This document shows, piece after piece, positions 34,232-42,648 of a stretch of 55,841 bases of DNA. The DNA comes from an uncultured Lachnospiraceae bacterium (GTDB taxonomy: Bacteria; Bacillota; Clostridia; Lachnospirales; Lachnospiraceae). Numbering within the stretch: position 1 is the first letter of the stretch; each line of letters begins with the position of its first letter. The position numbers and the translations under genes were made by a program. The notes under the pieces were generated by a model. It made no database searches. It was not told the DNA's origin and was given only the letters and a program-made list of their open reading frames with translations. The DNA lies in assembly GCA_910578115.1 (NCBI GenBank), contig CAJTPO010000001.1, positions 1 through 55,841 of the forward strand. Direction: 5' to 3'.

Positions 34232-35728
34232 ATGGCAAAATACATAATGGCACTGGATGCGGGGACCACCAGCAACCGCTGCATTCTGTTTAACGAACAG
34301 GGGGATATGTGCAGCGTGGCGCAAAAGGAGTTTACGCAGTATTTTCCGAAACCGGGATGGGTGGAGCATGACGCGGATGAGATCTGGTCGACACAGTACG
34401 AGGTGGCGGGACAGGCGATGGCGAACATCAATGCCACGGCGGCGGATATTGCGGCGATCGGAATCACGAACCAGCGGGAGACGGTGGTGGTATGGGATAA
34501 GAAGACGGGAAGACCGATCCACAATGCCATCGTGTGGCAGTGCCGCCGCACATCGGAGTATGCAGACAGCCTGAAGGAGAAGGGGCTGACGGATAAATTC
34601 AGGGAAAAGACGGGGCTTGTCATCGACGCCTATTTCTCGGCGACGAAGATTAAATGGATCCTGGACAATGTGGAGGGCGCCAGAGAGAAGGCGGAGGCCG
34701 GAGAGCTGCTGTTCGGCACGGTGGAGACGTGGCTGATCTGGAAGCTGACGAAGGGCGGCGTCCATGTGACGGATTATTCCAATGCCTCCCGCACCATGCT
34801 TTTTAATATCAATACATTAGAGTGGGACGACGAGATCCTGCAGGAGTTACAGATTCCGAAAATCATGCTGCCGGAGGTGAAACCTTCCAGCTGCATTTAC
34901 GGCGAGGCGGACCCGGGCTTTTTCGGTGGGCCGATTCCTATCGGCGGTGCGGCGGGAGACCAGCAGGCGGCGTTGTTCGGTCAGACCTGTTTTAAGCCGG
35001 GCGAGGCGAAGAATACTTACGGGACGGGATGTTTCCTGCTGATGAATACGGGGGAAAAGCCGGTCTTTTCCCGCAACGGTCTGGTGACGACCATCGCCTG
35101 GGGGCTGGACGGCAAGGTCACGTATGCGCTGGAAGGTTCCATCTTCGTGGCGGGGGCGGCCATCCAGTGGCTGCGGGACGAGATGCGCCTGATCGATTCG
35201 GCCCAGGATTCGGAGTATATGGCGAAGAAGGTGACGGATACGAACGGCTGTTATGTGGTGCCTGCCTTTACGGGGCTGGGTGCGCCGCACTGGGACCAGT
35301 ATGCCAGAGGAACGATCGTGGGTATCACCCGCGGCGTCAACAAATATCATATCATCAGGGCCACACTGGATTCGCTGGCTTATCAGGTTAATGATGTGCT
35401 GGCGGCGATGGAGGCGGATTCCGCCATCAAGCTGTCGGCGCTTAAGGTGGACGGCGGCGCCAGTGCCAATAATTTCCTGATGCAGCAGCAGGCGAACATC
35501 AGCGGCGCGCCGGTGAACCGCCCGAAGTGTGTGGAGACTACGGCCATGGGAGCGGCCTATCTGGCCGGGCTGGCAGTGGGCTACTGGGCGGACAAGGAAG
35601 ATGTGGTGAAGAACTGGGCCATCGACAGGGAGTTCGTGCCGGAGATTCCGGAAGAAGAGCGGCAGGCTATGGTGAAGGGCTGGAGCAGGGCCGTCAAATG
35701 CGCCTATGGCTGGGAGAAAGTTGAATAA
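34232..35728 (+). CDS. glpK: Glycerol kinase
   Basis: A 498-residue FGGY-family kinase, the family's usual length. ATG 34232 follows TAAGGAGGG. Key motifs: LDAGTTSNRCILF (N-terminal phosphate loop), GITNQRETVVVWD near residue 78-90, VIDAYFSATKIKWIL near 132, IGGAAGDQQAALFGQ near 238, and VDGGASANNFLMQ near 405. It phosphorylates glycerol to glycerol-3-phosphate with ATP. The FAD-dependent dehydrogenase genes that follow (35847-39093) complete the pathway, so the operon degrades glycerol. Confidence 0.96.
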   Translation: MAKYIMALDAGTTSNRCILFNEQGDMCSVAQKEFTQYFPKPGWVEHDADEIWSTQYEVAGQAMANINATAADIAAIGITNQRETVVVWDKKTGRPIHNAIVWQCRRTSEYADSLKEKGLTDKFREKTGLVIDAYFSATKIKWILDNVEGAREKAEAGELLFGTVETWLIWKLTKGGVHVTDYSNASRTMLFNINTLEWDDEILQELQIPKIMLPEVKPSSCIYGEADPGFFGGPIPIGGAAGDQQAALFGQTCFKPGEAKNTYGTGCFLLMNTGEKPVFSRNGLVTTIAWGLDGKVTYALEGSIFVAGAAIQWLRDEMRLIDSAQDSEYMAKKVTDTNGCYVVPAFTGLGAPHWDQYARGTIVGITRGVNKYHIIRATLDSLAYQVNDVLAAMEADSAIKLSALKVDGGASANNFLMQQQANISGAPVNRPKCVETTAMGAAYLAGLAVGYWADKEDVVKNWAIDREFVPEIPEEERQAMVKGWSRAVKCAYGWEKVE

Positions 35729-35846
35729 ATTCTCTGATGAGCGATGATCCAACCAGGAATTTGTGACGCTTCGGAATGGAGGAAAAGATGACCTGCTTTT
35801 CTGATATGGCAGGTGAATAATAAGACAGATTGGAGCTAAGAGAGAT

Positions 35847-37283
35847 ATGTATGACGTAATCATTATCGGCGCCGGTGTGTCCGGCTGTGCCGCGGCGCGG
35901 GAGCTTTCCAGATACAGGGCACGGGTATGTGTGCTGGAAAAGGCGGAAGACGTATGCTGCGGTACGTCGAAGGCAAACAGTGCGATCGCACATGCCGGTT
36001 ACGACGCCCCCACGGGGTCCCTGATGGCGAAACTGAACGTGCAGGGCAATCAGATGATGGAACAGCTGTCAAAGGAGCTGGATTTCGAATTCCAAAGGAT
36101 CGGCTCGCTGGTGATCTGCCGGGATGTGGAAGATCTGCCGAACCTGCAGGCGCTCTATGACAGAGGCGCAGCCAATGGCGTAACGGGACTGCGCATAGTG
36201 GAGAAAGAAGAGCTGCGACAGATGGAACCGAATATTTCGGACGATGCGGTGGCGGCCTTGTATGCTCCCACGGCGGGGATCGTCTGTCCTTTTGGCATGA
36301 ATATCGCGTTTGCGGAGAATGCGGCGGTCAACGGGGTGGAGTTTCGGTTTGACACCGAAGTACAGGGTATCAGGAAGACGGAAAGTGGCTGGCTGCTCGA
36401 GACGAATCGGGGGCAGTTCGAGGCGAAATGCGTAGTCAATGCGGCCGGTGTCTACGCGGATGTGATCCACAATATGGTCAGCGAACAGAAAATCAGGATC
36501 ACGCCGCGCAGAGGGGATTACTGTCTGTTGGACAAATCGGCGGGCGGCCATGTGGCGAGAGTGATCTTTGCCCTGCCGGGCAAGTACGGCAAAGGCATTC
36601 TGGTGACGCCGACGGTGCACGGGAATCTGCTGGTGGGACCGACCGCCGTGGATACAGAGAACAAAGAGGGAAGCAACACCACCAGAGAAGGGCTGGATCA
36701 GGTGATCGAGAAAGCCGGCGAAAACGTAAAGAATCTGCCCATGCGGTCCGTGATCACTTCTTTTGCCGGACTGCGTGCCCATGAGGAGAATCACGAATTT
36801 ATCATCGGGGAAGTGGAAGGAGCGGCCGGATTCGTGGACTGCGCCGGCATAGAATCGCCGGGACTGACGGCCAGTCCGGCGATCGGCGTGATGGTGGCCG
36901 GTATTGTGCGGGAAATCCTGCAGCTGGAAGAAAACCCGTCATTTGACGGGACAAGAAAAGGAATCCTGAAACCGCAGGCACTGCCTGTGGAGGAGCGCAG
37001 GCAGCTGATCAGGGACAATCCGGCCTATGGCAATATCATCTGCCGCTGTGAGATGGTGACGGAGGGGGAGATCATAGATGCCATCACAAGACCGCTGGGA
37101 GCGAAGTCCCTGGACGGCGTGAAGCGCAGGACGAGAGCCGGGATGGGACGCTGTCAGGCAGGGTTCTGTTCTCCGAGAGTGATGGAAATTCTGGCGAGAG
37201 AGTGCGGGAAGGATATCAGTGACATTACGAAGGCGGGCGGTGAATCCAGGATTGTGGTTGGGGTAAATAAGGATTCGCTGTAG
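35847..37283 (+). CDS. FAD-dependent glycerol-3-phosphate dehydrogenase (GlpA-like)
   Basis: A 478-residue oxidoreductase. The N-terminal FAD-binding motif is DVIIIGAGVSGCAAARELS near residue 3-21, followed by a DAO-type domain (ANSAIAHAGYDA; VVNAAGVYAD). The C terminus carries a BFD-like [2Fe-2S] domain with cysteines in NIICRCEMVTEGEI and GMGRCQAGFCSPRV. This arrangement matches anaerobic GlpA-type dehydrogenases in Clostridia, which oxidise glycerol-3-phosphate to dihydroxyacetone phosphate. The electron-transfer partners are the next two genes (37346, 38737). It lies about 120 bases after glpK, in the same direction. Confidence 0.9.
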   Translation: MYDVIIIGAGVSGCAAARELSRYRARVCVLEKAEDVCCGTSKANSAIAHAGYDAPTGSLMAKLNVQGNQMMEQLSKELDFEFQRIGSLVICRDVEDLPNLQALYDRGAANGVTGLRIVEKEELRQMEPNISDDAVAALYAPTAGIVCPFGMNIAFAENAAVNGVEFRFDTEVQGIRKTESGWLLETNRGQFEAKCVVNAAGVYADVIHNMVSEQKIRITPRRGDYCLLDKSAGGHVARVIFALPGKYGKGILVTPTVHGNLLVGPTAVDTENKEGSNTTREGLDQVIEKAGENVKNLPMRSVITSFAGLRAHEENHEFIIGEVEGAAGFVDCAGIESPGLTASPAIGVMVAGIVREILQLEENPSFDGTRKGILKPQALPVEERRQLIRDNPAYGNIICRCEMVTEGEIIDAITRPLGAKSLDGVKRRTRAGMGRCQAGFCSPRVMEILARECGKDISDITKAGGESRIVVGVNKDSL

Positions 37284-37345
37284 GTTTCTTTGTTATTCAC
37301 AAATTGATTGTCACAAAATGAAGATAGAAAACGAGGAAATAGCGC

Positions 37346-38731
37346 GTGAAAACATATGATATTGTAATTATCGGCGGCGGGCCGGCGGGGTTGTCGGCGG
37401 CGGTCTCCGCGAGGAAAAGCGGAATAGAGAGCATATTGATTCTGGAGCGGGATAAGGAGCTGGGCGGTATCTTGAATCAGTGTATCCATAACGGATTCGG
37501 CCTGCATACGTTCAAGGAGGAATTGACGGGACCGGAGTATGCGGGCAGGTTTATCGAGCAGGTGGAAGAGCTGCAGATTGAATTCAGGCTGCATACCATG
37601 GTCATGGATATCAGTCAGGATAAGGTAGTCACGGCGATGAACAGCACGGACGGGTTGTTTGAGATTAAGGCCGGGGCGGTCATTCTGGCGATGGGCTGCA
37701 GGGAGCGTTCGAGAGGGGCGCTGAATATTCCGGGCTATCGTCCGGCGGGTATTTTTTCCGCGGGGACGGCCCAGAGGCTTGTCAATATGGAAGGCTTTCT
37801 GCCGGGGCGTAAGGTGGTCATCCTGGGATCCGGTGACATCGGCCTGATCATGGCCAGACGTATGACGCTGGAAGGAGCGCAGGTGCAGGTGGTGGCGGAA
37901 TTGATGCCCTATTCCGGCGGTCTGAAGCGGAACATTGTGCAGTGTCTGGATGACTACGGAATTCCGTTGAAATTAAGTCACACGGTGGTGGAGATACGCG
38001 GCAGAGAACGGGTGGAAGGTGTCACGCTGGCGCAGGTGGATGAGAAGAACAGACCGATTCCGGGAACGGAAGAAGACTATGCGTGTGATACGCTGCTGCT
38101 GTCGGTAGGGCTGATTCCGGAGAATGAGCTGTCAAGCGGCATGGGCGTGGAGCTCAGCAGGGTGACGTCCGGCCCGGTGGTCAACGAGAGCCTGGAGACG
38201 AACATAGAGGGCGTGTTTGCCTGCGGAAATGTGCTGCATGTGCATGATCTGGTGGATTTTGTCTCGGAGGAAGCTGCCGCGGCCGGCAGGAATGCCGCCC
38301 GTTACGTACAGGAAGCAGGAAAGCGGGCAAAGCTGCAGGCAGCTGCCGTTGAAGCTGATGAAGCAAAAAAATGGTCCGGAGAGCAGGCGGACGTAGAGGA
38401 AGAGACGCAAAGCAGTGCGAAGCAGGATGCAGATGGGGCAGCACAGGGCAGGCGTCAGGCGGTGGAAATCCGTGCGGTGGACGGTGTGCGTTACACGGTG
38501 CCGTCCAGAATTCATGTAGAGCGTATGGAGGACATTCAGACTGTGCGTTTCAGAGTCGGTGGTGTATATAAGAACTGTTTTGTGAGTGTGTATCTGGATG
38601 AGGAACGGATCCTGCACAGGAAGCGTCCGGTCATGGCGCCGGGAGAGATGGAGGATGTGAAGCTCAGGAAAGAAGAGCTGTTAAAGCATCCGGATCTTAA
38701 GACGATCACGGTGAAGCTGGAGGAGATATAA
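37346..38731 (+). CDS. NAD(P)/FAD-dependent oxidoreductase of the glycerol operon
   Basis: A 461-residue flavoprotein starting at GTG 37346 after GAGGAAAT. FAD motif DIVIIGGGPAGLSAAVSARK lies at residues 4-23. A second nucleotide-binding motif, KVVILGSGDIGLIMARRM, lies near 155-170. EGVFACGNVLHVHDLVDFVS is the usual FAD-closing segment. It probably passes electrons between the GlpA-like protein and an acceptor. A hydrophilic, low-complexity insert of about 50 residues (about 328-375, Ala/Glu/Lys/Gln-rich) breaks the C-terminal part and is unusual for the family. The next gene (DUF1667) starts six bases later. Confidence 0.88.
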   Translation: MKTYDIVIIGGGPAGLSAAVSARKSGIESILILERDKELGGILNQCIHNGFGLHTFKEELTGPEYAGRFIEQVEELQIEFRLHTMVMDISQDKVVTAMNSTDGLFEIKAGAVILAMGCRERSRGALNIPGYRPAGIFSAGTAQRLVNMEGFLPGRKVVILGSGDIGLIMARRMTLEGAQVQVVAELMPYSGGLKRNIVQCLDDYGIPLKLSHTVVEIRGRERVEGVTLAQVDEKNRPIPGTEEDYACDTLLLSVGLIPENELSSGMGVELSRVTSGPVVNESLETNIEGVFACGNVLHVHDLVDFVSEEAAAAGRNAARYVQEAGKRAKLQAAAVEADEAKKWSGEQADVEEETQSSAKQDADGAAQGRRQAVEIRAVDGVRYTVPSRIHVERMEDIQTVRFRVGGVYKNCFVSVYLDEERILHRKRPVMAPGEMEDVKLRKEELLKHPDLKTITVKLEEI

Positions 38732-38736
38732 CGACT

Positions 38737-39093
38737 ATGGAAAAAAGAGAATTGATCTGTATCGGCTGTCCCATGGGCTGTCCGGTGACGGTGGAGATGG
38801 ATGAGGATAAGATCGTGAGCGTGACCGGCAATACCTGTCCGCGGGGAGATGCCTATGCCAGAAAAGAGGTCACCAACCCGACCCGGATCGTCACATCGAC
38901 GGTGAAGGTGGAGGGCGGCTTCGTGGAGATGATCTCTGTGAAGACAAAAGAGGACATACCCAAGGAGAAGATTTTTGACTGTGTTAAGGCATTGAAAGGC
39001 GTTACCGTGAAAGCACCGGTGCATATCGGGGATGTGATCCTGGCGGATGTGGCCGGAACCGGTGTGGATGTGGTGGCGACGAGGAATGCGTGA
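38737..39093 (+). CDS. DUF1667 protein of the glycerol-3-phosphate dehydrogenase complex
   Basis: A 118-residue protein with two cysteine pairs (CIGCPMGCPVTV near residue 8-19 and GNTCPRGDAYA near 31-41) that could hold an iron-sulfur centre or zinc. DUF1667 proteins habitually follow a GlpA-like dehydrogenase and a FAD oxidoreductase in Clostridia. They are regarded as a small electron-transfer subunit. It is the last gene of the glycerol operon. Confidence 0.92.
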   Translation: MEKRELICIGCPMGCPVTVEMDEDKIVSVTGNTCPRGDAYARKEVTNPTRIVTSTVKVEGGFVEMISVKTKEDIPKEKIFDCVKALKGVTVKAPVHIGDVILADVAGTGVDVVATRNA

Positions 39094-39123
39094 GTTACTG
39101 ATCGGTATTTTGAAGTAACAATG

Positions 39124-39151
39124 TTGACAGGATCTGAGTATATCGTATCAT
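39124..39151 (+). promoter_or_regulatory. Promoter of the EEP-family gene
   Basis: TTGACA (39124-39129), a 16-bp spacer and TATCAT (39146-39151). Transcription would start near 39158, which favours a translation start at GTG 39209 over an upstream one. Confidence 0.6.
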
Positions 39152-39208
39152 AGCATATTGATAGAAAATGGCATCGTGGTAAAGAGCGGATTAAGAAGGC
39201 AGGTGGTC

Positions 39209-40042
39209 GTGATCAGGTGTTTGTTTTGGAATATAAACAGAAAAAATCTGGTACAGGAACTGTACAATATGGTCTTGGAAAATGATATTGATATTGTAAT
39301 GCTTGTGGAAGCAGAGAATTTGGATGTGCAGCATTTTATTTCCAGATTAAAAGAGTGCGGCCGAAATTTTGAAAAGAAGGAGATTCTATCAAGACAGAGA
39401 GAAATCATACTTTTGGCAGAAGCAAAGTTTAAAGTAGCTATTTATAAGGAAGAGAAATACTTTGCGGCATATAAGGTGCGCGAGGATGGGAAAAACCTCC
39501 TGCTGGTAACAGTGCATTTTACAAGCGCCATGTTTCGCAGTGAACTGGCCAGAAATCAAAGGGCAAACGATCTGTCACGGGCCATTGAGAAACTGGAAGA
39601 GGTCTGTAACGCAGAAGCATTAAGTGCAGGCGAGAAAACGTATAGTACGATTGTTGCAGGAGATTTTAACCTGCAGCCGTTTTCAGCTGGAATCATAGGG
39701 ATGCATGGATTTCATGCCATAATGGATTCTGAAAAGGCGATGAAAGGATATCGAGTCGGAAACGGCAGTGAGGTTAAATTTTTTTATAATCCTACGTGGA
39801 GTCTGCTTGGCAGGCGGGATCATGCTCTGGGAACCTATTATTTTGATTCGGATCAGGATGATAATTTATTTTACTGGTATATGTTCGATCAGGTTTTGAT
39901 CCGGCCGGAGCTGATTGACGCGTTTGTCTGGGAAGAATTTGAGGTCATAGATCATATTGGAGAGGATTCTTTGATTAGAAATCACAGGATTTACAAAAAG
40001 AGATATTCAGATCATTTACCGATAAAATTTGCGATCAGGTGA
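39209..40042 (+). CDS. Endonuclease/exonuclease/phosphatase-family protein
   Basis: A 277-residue cytoplasmic protein of the DNase I-like EEP fold, starting at GTG 39209 (MIRCLFWNINRKN). Visible motifs: LFWNINRK near residue 4-11, acidic MLVEAENLD near 32-40, the catalytic GDFNLQPF near 150, and SDHLPIKFAI at the C terminus with the catalytic Asp-His pair. It should be a Mg-dependent phosphodiesterase or nuclease. It has its own promoter and is followed 10 bases later by a small unknown gene, forming a two-gene unit. AT-rich composition suggests acquisition. The substrate is not known. Confidence 0.78.
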   Translation: MIRCLFWNINRKNLVQELYNMVLENDIDIVMLVEAENLDVQHFISRLKECGRNFEKKEILSRQREIILLAEAKFKVAIYKEEKYFAAYKVREDGKNLLLVTVHFTSAMFRSELARNQRANDLSRAIEKLEEVCNAEALSAGEKTYSTIVAGDFNLQPFSAGIIGMHGFHAIMDSEKAMKGYRVGNGSEVKFFYNPTWSLLGRRDHALGTYYFDSDQDDNLFYWYMFDQVLIRPELIDAFVWEEFEVIDHIGEDSLIRNHRIYKKRYSDHLPIKFAIR

Positions 40043-40052
40043 GGAGGTTGGC

Positions 40053-40487
40053 ATGAAATTGGATTTATGGCGGGTTGATGAGAAGACATTGCGCAGGACG
40101 ACAAAGGAACTACCCAACAGTATTTTGAAAGAACAGGCGGATCTTCTGGCAGAAAAAACAGACGGCATCATATACGGCAGAATAACGAATATGAAGTTTC
40201 AGCCGCAGGATCGGGAGATTATCTATAACCTGGCGACAGTATTTGAAGTTGTGGTTCCACAGCTGGATAATTACAGTTATACGTTGCTGACCATATATTC
40301 AAAGCCGGAAAGAGATTATCCGGTTGCGATAACGGTAGGCAGTAATCTGATCGATGATGCGGAGAATTTTATGCCGTTATATGAATGTCGGGATAAGGAA
40401 GCGTTTATTCAGGCATTGAAAACTGTTTTGTCTTCGGAGGAAGTCAATAGCAACATTAGTATTTTATATTCTAAAGCTAACTTCTGA
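40053..40487 (+). CDS. Uncharacterised partner of the EEP protein
   Basis: A 144-residue soluble protein; ATG 40053 follows GAGGAGGTTGGC. It alternates helical and strand segments (KELPNSILKEQADLLAEKTD; IYNLATVFEVVVPQLDNYSY; YPVAITVGSNLID). No family is recognised. It is the second gene of a two-gene unit with the nuclease-like protein at 39209 and ends at a strong hairpin. Close spacing suggests it is a regulator, immunity-like partner or specificity factor, but nothing in the sequence decides this. Confidence 0.6.
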   Translation: MKLDLWRVDEKTLRRTTKELPNSILKEQADLLAEKTDGIIYGRITNMKFQPQDREIIYNLATVFEVVVPQLDNYSYTLLTIYSKPERDYPVAITVGSNLIDDAENFMPLYECRDKEAFIQALKTVLSSEEVNSNISILYSKANF

Positions 40488-40494
40488 TAGAGGG

Positions 40495-40521
40495 TGAGCC
40501 TGCTGGATTCCGGCAGGCTCA
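40495..40521 (+). terminator. Hairpin terminator after the EEP pair
   Basis: A perfect 9-bp stem TGAGCCTGC / GCAGGCTCA with a 9-nt loop, eight bases beyond the stop codon; the following T content is weak (ATCTGTTG). Confidence 0.65.
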
Positions 40522-40554
40522 TCTGTTGTCCGGATTCGGGAGAAAACAGGATTC

Positions 40555-40591
40555 TTGAGACTTTTTTGAGATATATCGTTCATAATAGAAT
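40555..40591 (+). promoter_or_regulatory. Putative autoregulatory site of the first VanR-like system
   Basis: TTGAGA occurs at 40555 and 40566, an 11-bp direct repeat typical of OmpR-family sites. It is followed by CATAAT (40581) and TAGAAT (40586) as -10 candidates, ahead of the response regulator gene. Confidence 0.4.
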
Positions 40592-40626
40592 ACAGTGTGT
40601 GCAGAAAAGACAGGAGGAAACAGTGG

Positions 40627-41298
40627 ATGAGACAGAAACTGCTGATCGTGGATGACGAGCCGGGGATCGTGGATATGTTGAAAAGTTATTTTGAGCCGCA
40701 GTATGAGGTGCTGACGGCGTACAGCGGTGATGAGGCGCTGCGGAAGGTGACGGCCGTGCCGGACCTGATCCTGCTGGATATCAATATGCCGGGGATGGAC
40801 GGTCTGGCGGTGTGCCGGAAGATCCGGACGTATATCACCTGTCCGATTCTGTTTCTTACGGCCCGTCTGGAGGCCGCCGACAAGATTGGGGGATTTGGAG
40901 CCGGGGCGGATGACTACATCGTGAAGCCTTTTGATCTGGATGAGCTGGGGGCCAGGGTGGCGGCCCATCTGCGGCGGGAACAGCGCAGACAGCACAGCGC
41001 CACGGTGCGGTTTTTCGGGGAGCTGGCCGTGGATTATTCCGCCCGGACGGTGACTGTCTGTGGGGAGGAGATCGCCTTTTCCAGACGGGAGTTTGATATT
41101 CTGGAGCTGCTGTCCCTCCATGCGGGACAGGTCTTCGACAGAGAGCGGATCTATGAGGCGGTCTGGGGGCTGGAGGGAGACGGCAGCAGCGATGTGGTGA
41201 TGGAACATATCCGGAAGATCCGGGCGAAACTTGGTTTACATACGCTGCACGGCTATATTGAGACGGTCTGGGGGTGCGGGTACAAATGGAACGGTTAA
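40627..41298 (+). CDS. OmpR/VanR-like response regulator (system 1)
   Basis: A 223-residue regulator; ATG 40627 follows AGGAGGAAACAG. The receiver has VDDEP near residue 9, the phospho-acceptor Asp in LILLDINMPGMDG near 51, Thr in LFLTARL and Lys in YIVKPFDLDEL. The winged helix contains FSRREFDILELLS, GSSDVVMEHIRKIRAKL and TVWGCGYKW. It overlaps its kinase gene. A likely target is the promoter at 42455, which precedes the lipoprotein gene downstream. Confidence 0.92.
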   Translation: MRQKLLIVDDEPGIVDMLKSYFEPQYEVLTAYSGDEALRKVTAVPDLILLDINMPGMDGLAVCRKIRTYITCPILFLTARLEAADKIGGFGAGADDYIVKPFDLDELGARVAAHLRREQRRQHSATVRFFGELAVDYSARTVTVCGEEIAFSRREFDILELLSLHAGQVFDRERIYEAVWGLEGDGSSDVVMEHIRKIRAKLGLHTLHGYIETVWGCGYKWNG

Positions 41299-42422
41299 GA
41301 AATATGGGACTGCGGCGGTCTTTTTTCCTGTTGTCGGCGGGCTGTCTGACAGCGGCATTGATGTTGACAGCGGTTATCTATTCTACATGCGGCAGAATCG
41401 GCAAGAGGATTCCACAAGGGGGGATCGCGATCAGTTATGACGGTGTGGTGACGGAGTTGGAGGAACCGTCGCCGGAGCAGATGAATATTCTCAGGATGCT
41501 GAGGTGGGGGCAGACCCTGACGGTGCTGCTGTTTCCGGTAAGCGGGCTGGGAATAGCCGGGATGCTTTTTTACCGCTGGAAACTGAAAGAGCCGATTAGA
41601 ATCTTAAAAGAAGGAACGGAGCGGATCCGGATGCAGGATCTGGACTTCTCGATTCCGGTGGTTTCGGCGGATGAGCTGGGCGGAATCTGTGCGGCTTTTG
41701 AGACCATGCGGGGAGAGCTGCAGAAGTCCAATCAGGAACTGTGGCGGCAGGCGGAGGAACGCAGACGGCTGAATGCGGCCTTTGCGCATGATCTGCGCAA
41801 TCCGGTGACGGTTTTGAAGGGGACGGTGAAGCAGCTGCGCCGGGGCGGTGAGAGTGCCGTGGAACGGGAGCAGGCGCTTAAGCGGCTGGAAACATACACG
41901 CTGCGCATAGAACAGTACGTGGAGGCCATGAGCAGCATCCAGCGGCTGGAACAGATGCCGGTCTGCAGGAAAGTCGTGGACAGCGCATTATTGCGTCAGG
42001 AACTGGAGGAGGCGGCAAAGCTGCTTGCGGAGCCGCGCAGGCCGTCTATCCGGGTATCTGTCGAAGAACAGTGTGTGGACAGGGTATATATAGATCACGG
42101 CATTTTCCTCACTGTGGCGGAGAACCTGATCGGGAATGCGGTACGATTTGCACGGCAGGAGATGCGTGTCTGTCTGCGTCAGGAAGGCGGCTTTCTAACA
42201 CTTTCCGTCGAGGACGACGGCCCGGGATATCCGGCAGCGCTTCTAAGAGACGGCCCGAAACCGTTCGGGAAGGCTTCGGAGGATGGGGCGCATTTCGGCA
42301 TGGGACTGTACAGCAGTCAGGTGCTTTGCGGGAAGCATGGCGGAGGACTGCGGCTGGAAAACAGGGCAAAAGAGGAAGGCGGCGGTGCGCGGATCACGGC
42401 AGTGTTGGAAGCGGACGGGTAG
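41286..42422 (+). CDS. Sensor histidine kinase (system 1)
   Basis: A 378-residue kinase starting at ATG 41286, overlapping the regulator stop. Two membrane segments (about residues 10-32 and 70-92) enclose a short extracellular loop of about 40 residues. A HAMP domain, the H-box AAFAHDLRNPVTVLKG near residue 170, N-box ENLIGNAVRFARQE, G1 VEDDGPGYP and G2 HFGMGLYSSQVLC follow. Together with the gene at 40627 it forms a VanRS-like two-component system. The ligand is unknown. Confidence 0.9.
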   Translation: MERLRNMGLRRSFFLLSAGCLTAALMLTAVIYSTCGRIGKRIPQGGIAISYDGVVTELEEPSPEQMNILRMLRWGQTLTVLLFPVSGLGIAGMLFYRWKLKEPIRILKEGTERIRMQDLDFSIPVVSADELGGICAAFETMRGELQKSNQELWRQAEERRRLNAAFAHDLRNPVTVLKGTVKQLRRGGESAVEREQALKRLETYTLRIEQYVEAMSSIQRLEQMPVCRKVVDSALLRQELEEAAKLLAEPRRPSIRVSVEEQCVDRVYIDHGIFLTVAENLIGNAVRFARQEMRVCLRQEGGFLTLSVEDDGPGYPAALLRDGPKPFGKASEDGAHFGMGLYSSQVLCGKHGGGLRLENRAKEEGGGARITAVLEADG

Positions 42423-42454
42423 TACTGCACGTTTTAAACTACAGAGCGGTCTAT

Positions 42455-42538
42455 GTTAAAGTTTTATTAATATTTAAACAAACTATAGTTAAAGTCAGCG
42501 CAGCCCCTGCTCAGTACAATGGTACTGTACAGGGGCAT
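42455..42538 (+). promoter_or_regulatory. VanR-like promoter before the solute-binding lipoprotein
   Basis: GTTAAAGTTTTATTAATA at 42455 is followed 34 bases later by TTAAAGTC (42489), then after 18 further bases by -10 TACAAT (42515-42520) and GTACAGGGGCAT (42527-42538). Sequence and spacing repeat almost exactly before the VanY-like gene (46868-46952). The TTAAAG/TTAATA repeats 11 bp apart are likely response-regulator half-sites. A hairpin (CCCCTG..CAGTAC / GTACTG..CAGGGG) spans the -10 and start region. Confidence 0.7.
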
Positions 42539-42648
42539 AATCATCTATGCCCGGAGAAAGCGTTGGATATTGCAATAGTATGAATCATGGAAATTTCAGG
42601 ATATCAGAAGAAGGAGATTGCCGTGATGCCGGAAGAAAGGGTGGAAGA

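Noticed and set aside
34847..35863. 338-residue minus-strand frame
   Set aside because: Antisense shadow of glpK; Arg/His-rich and without a plausible start.
42500..42540. Hairpin over the -10 of the lipoprotein promoter considered as a riboswitch or terminator
   Set aside because: It overlaps the promoter core and the matching promoter at 46868 lacks the left arm, so the shared words are better explained as promoter elements.
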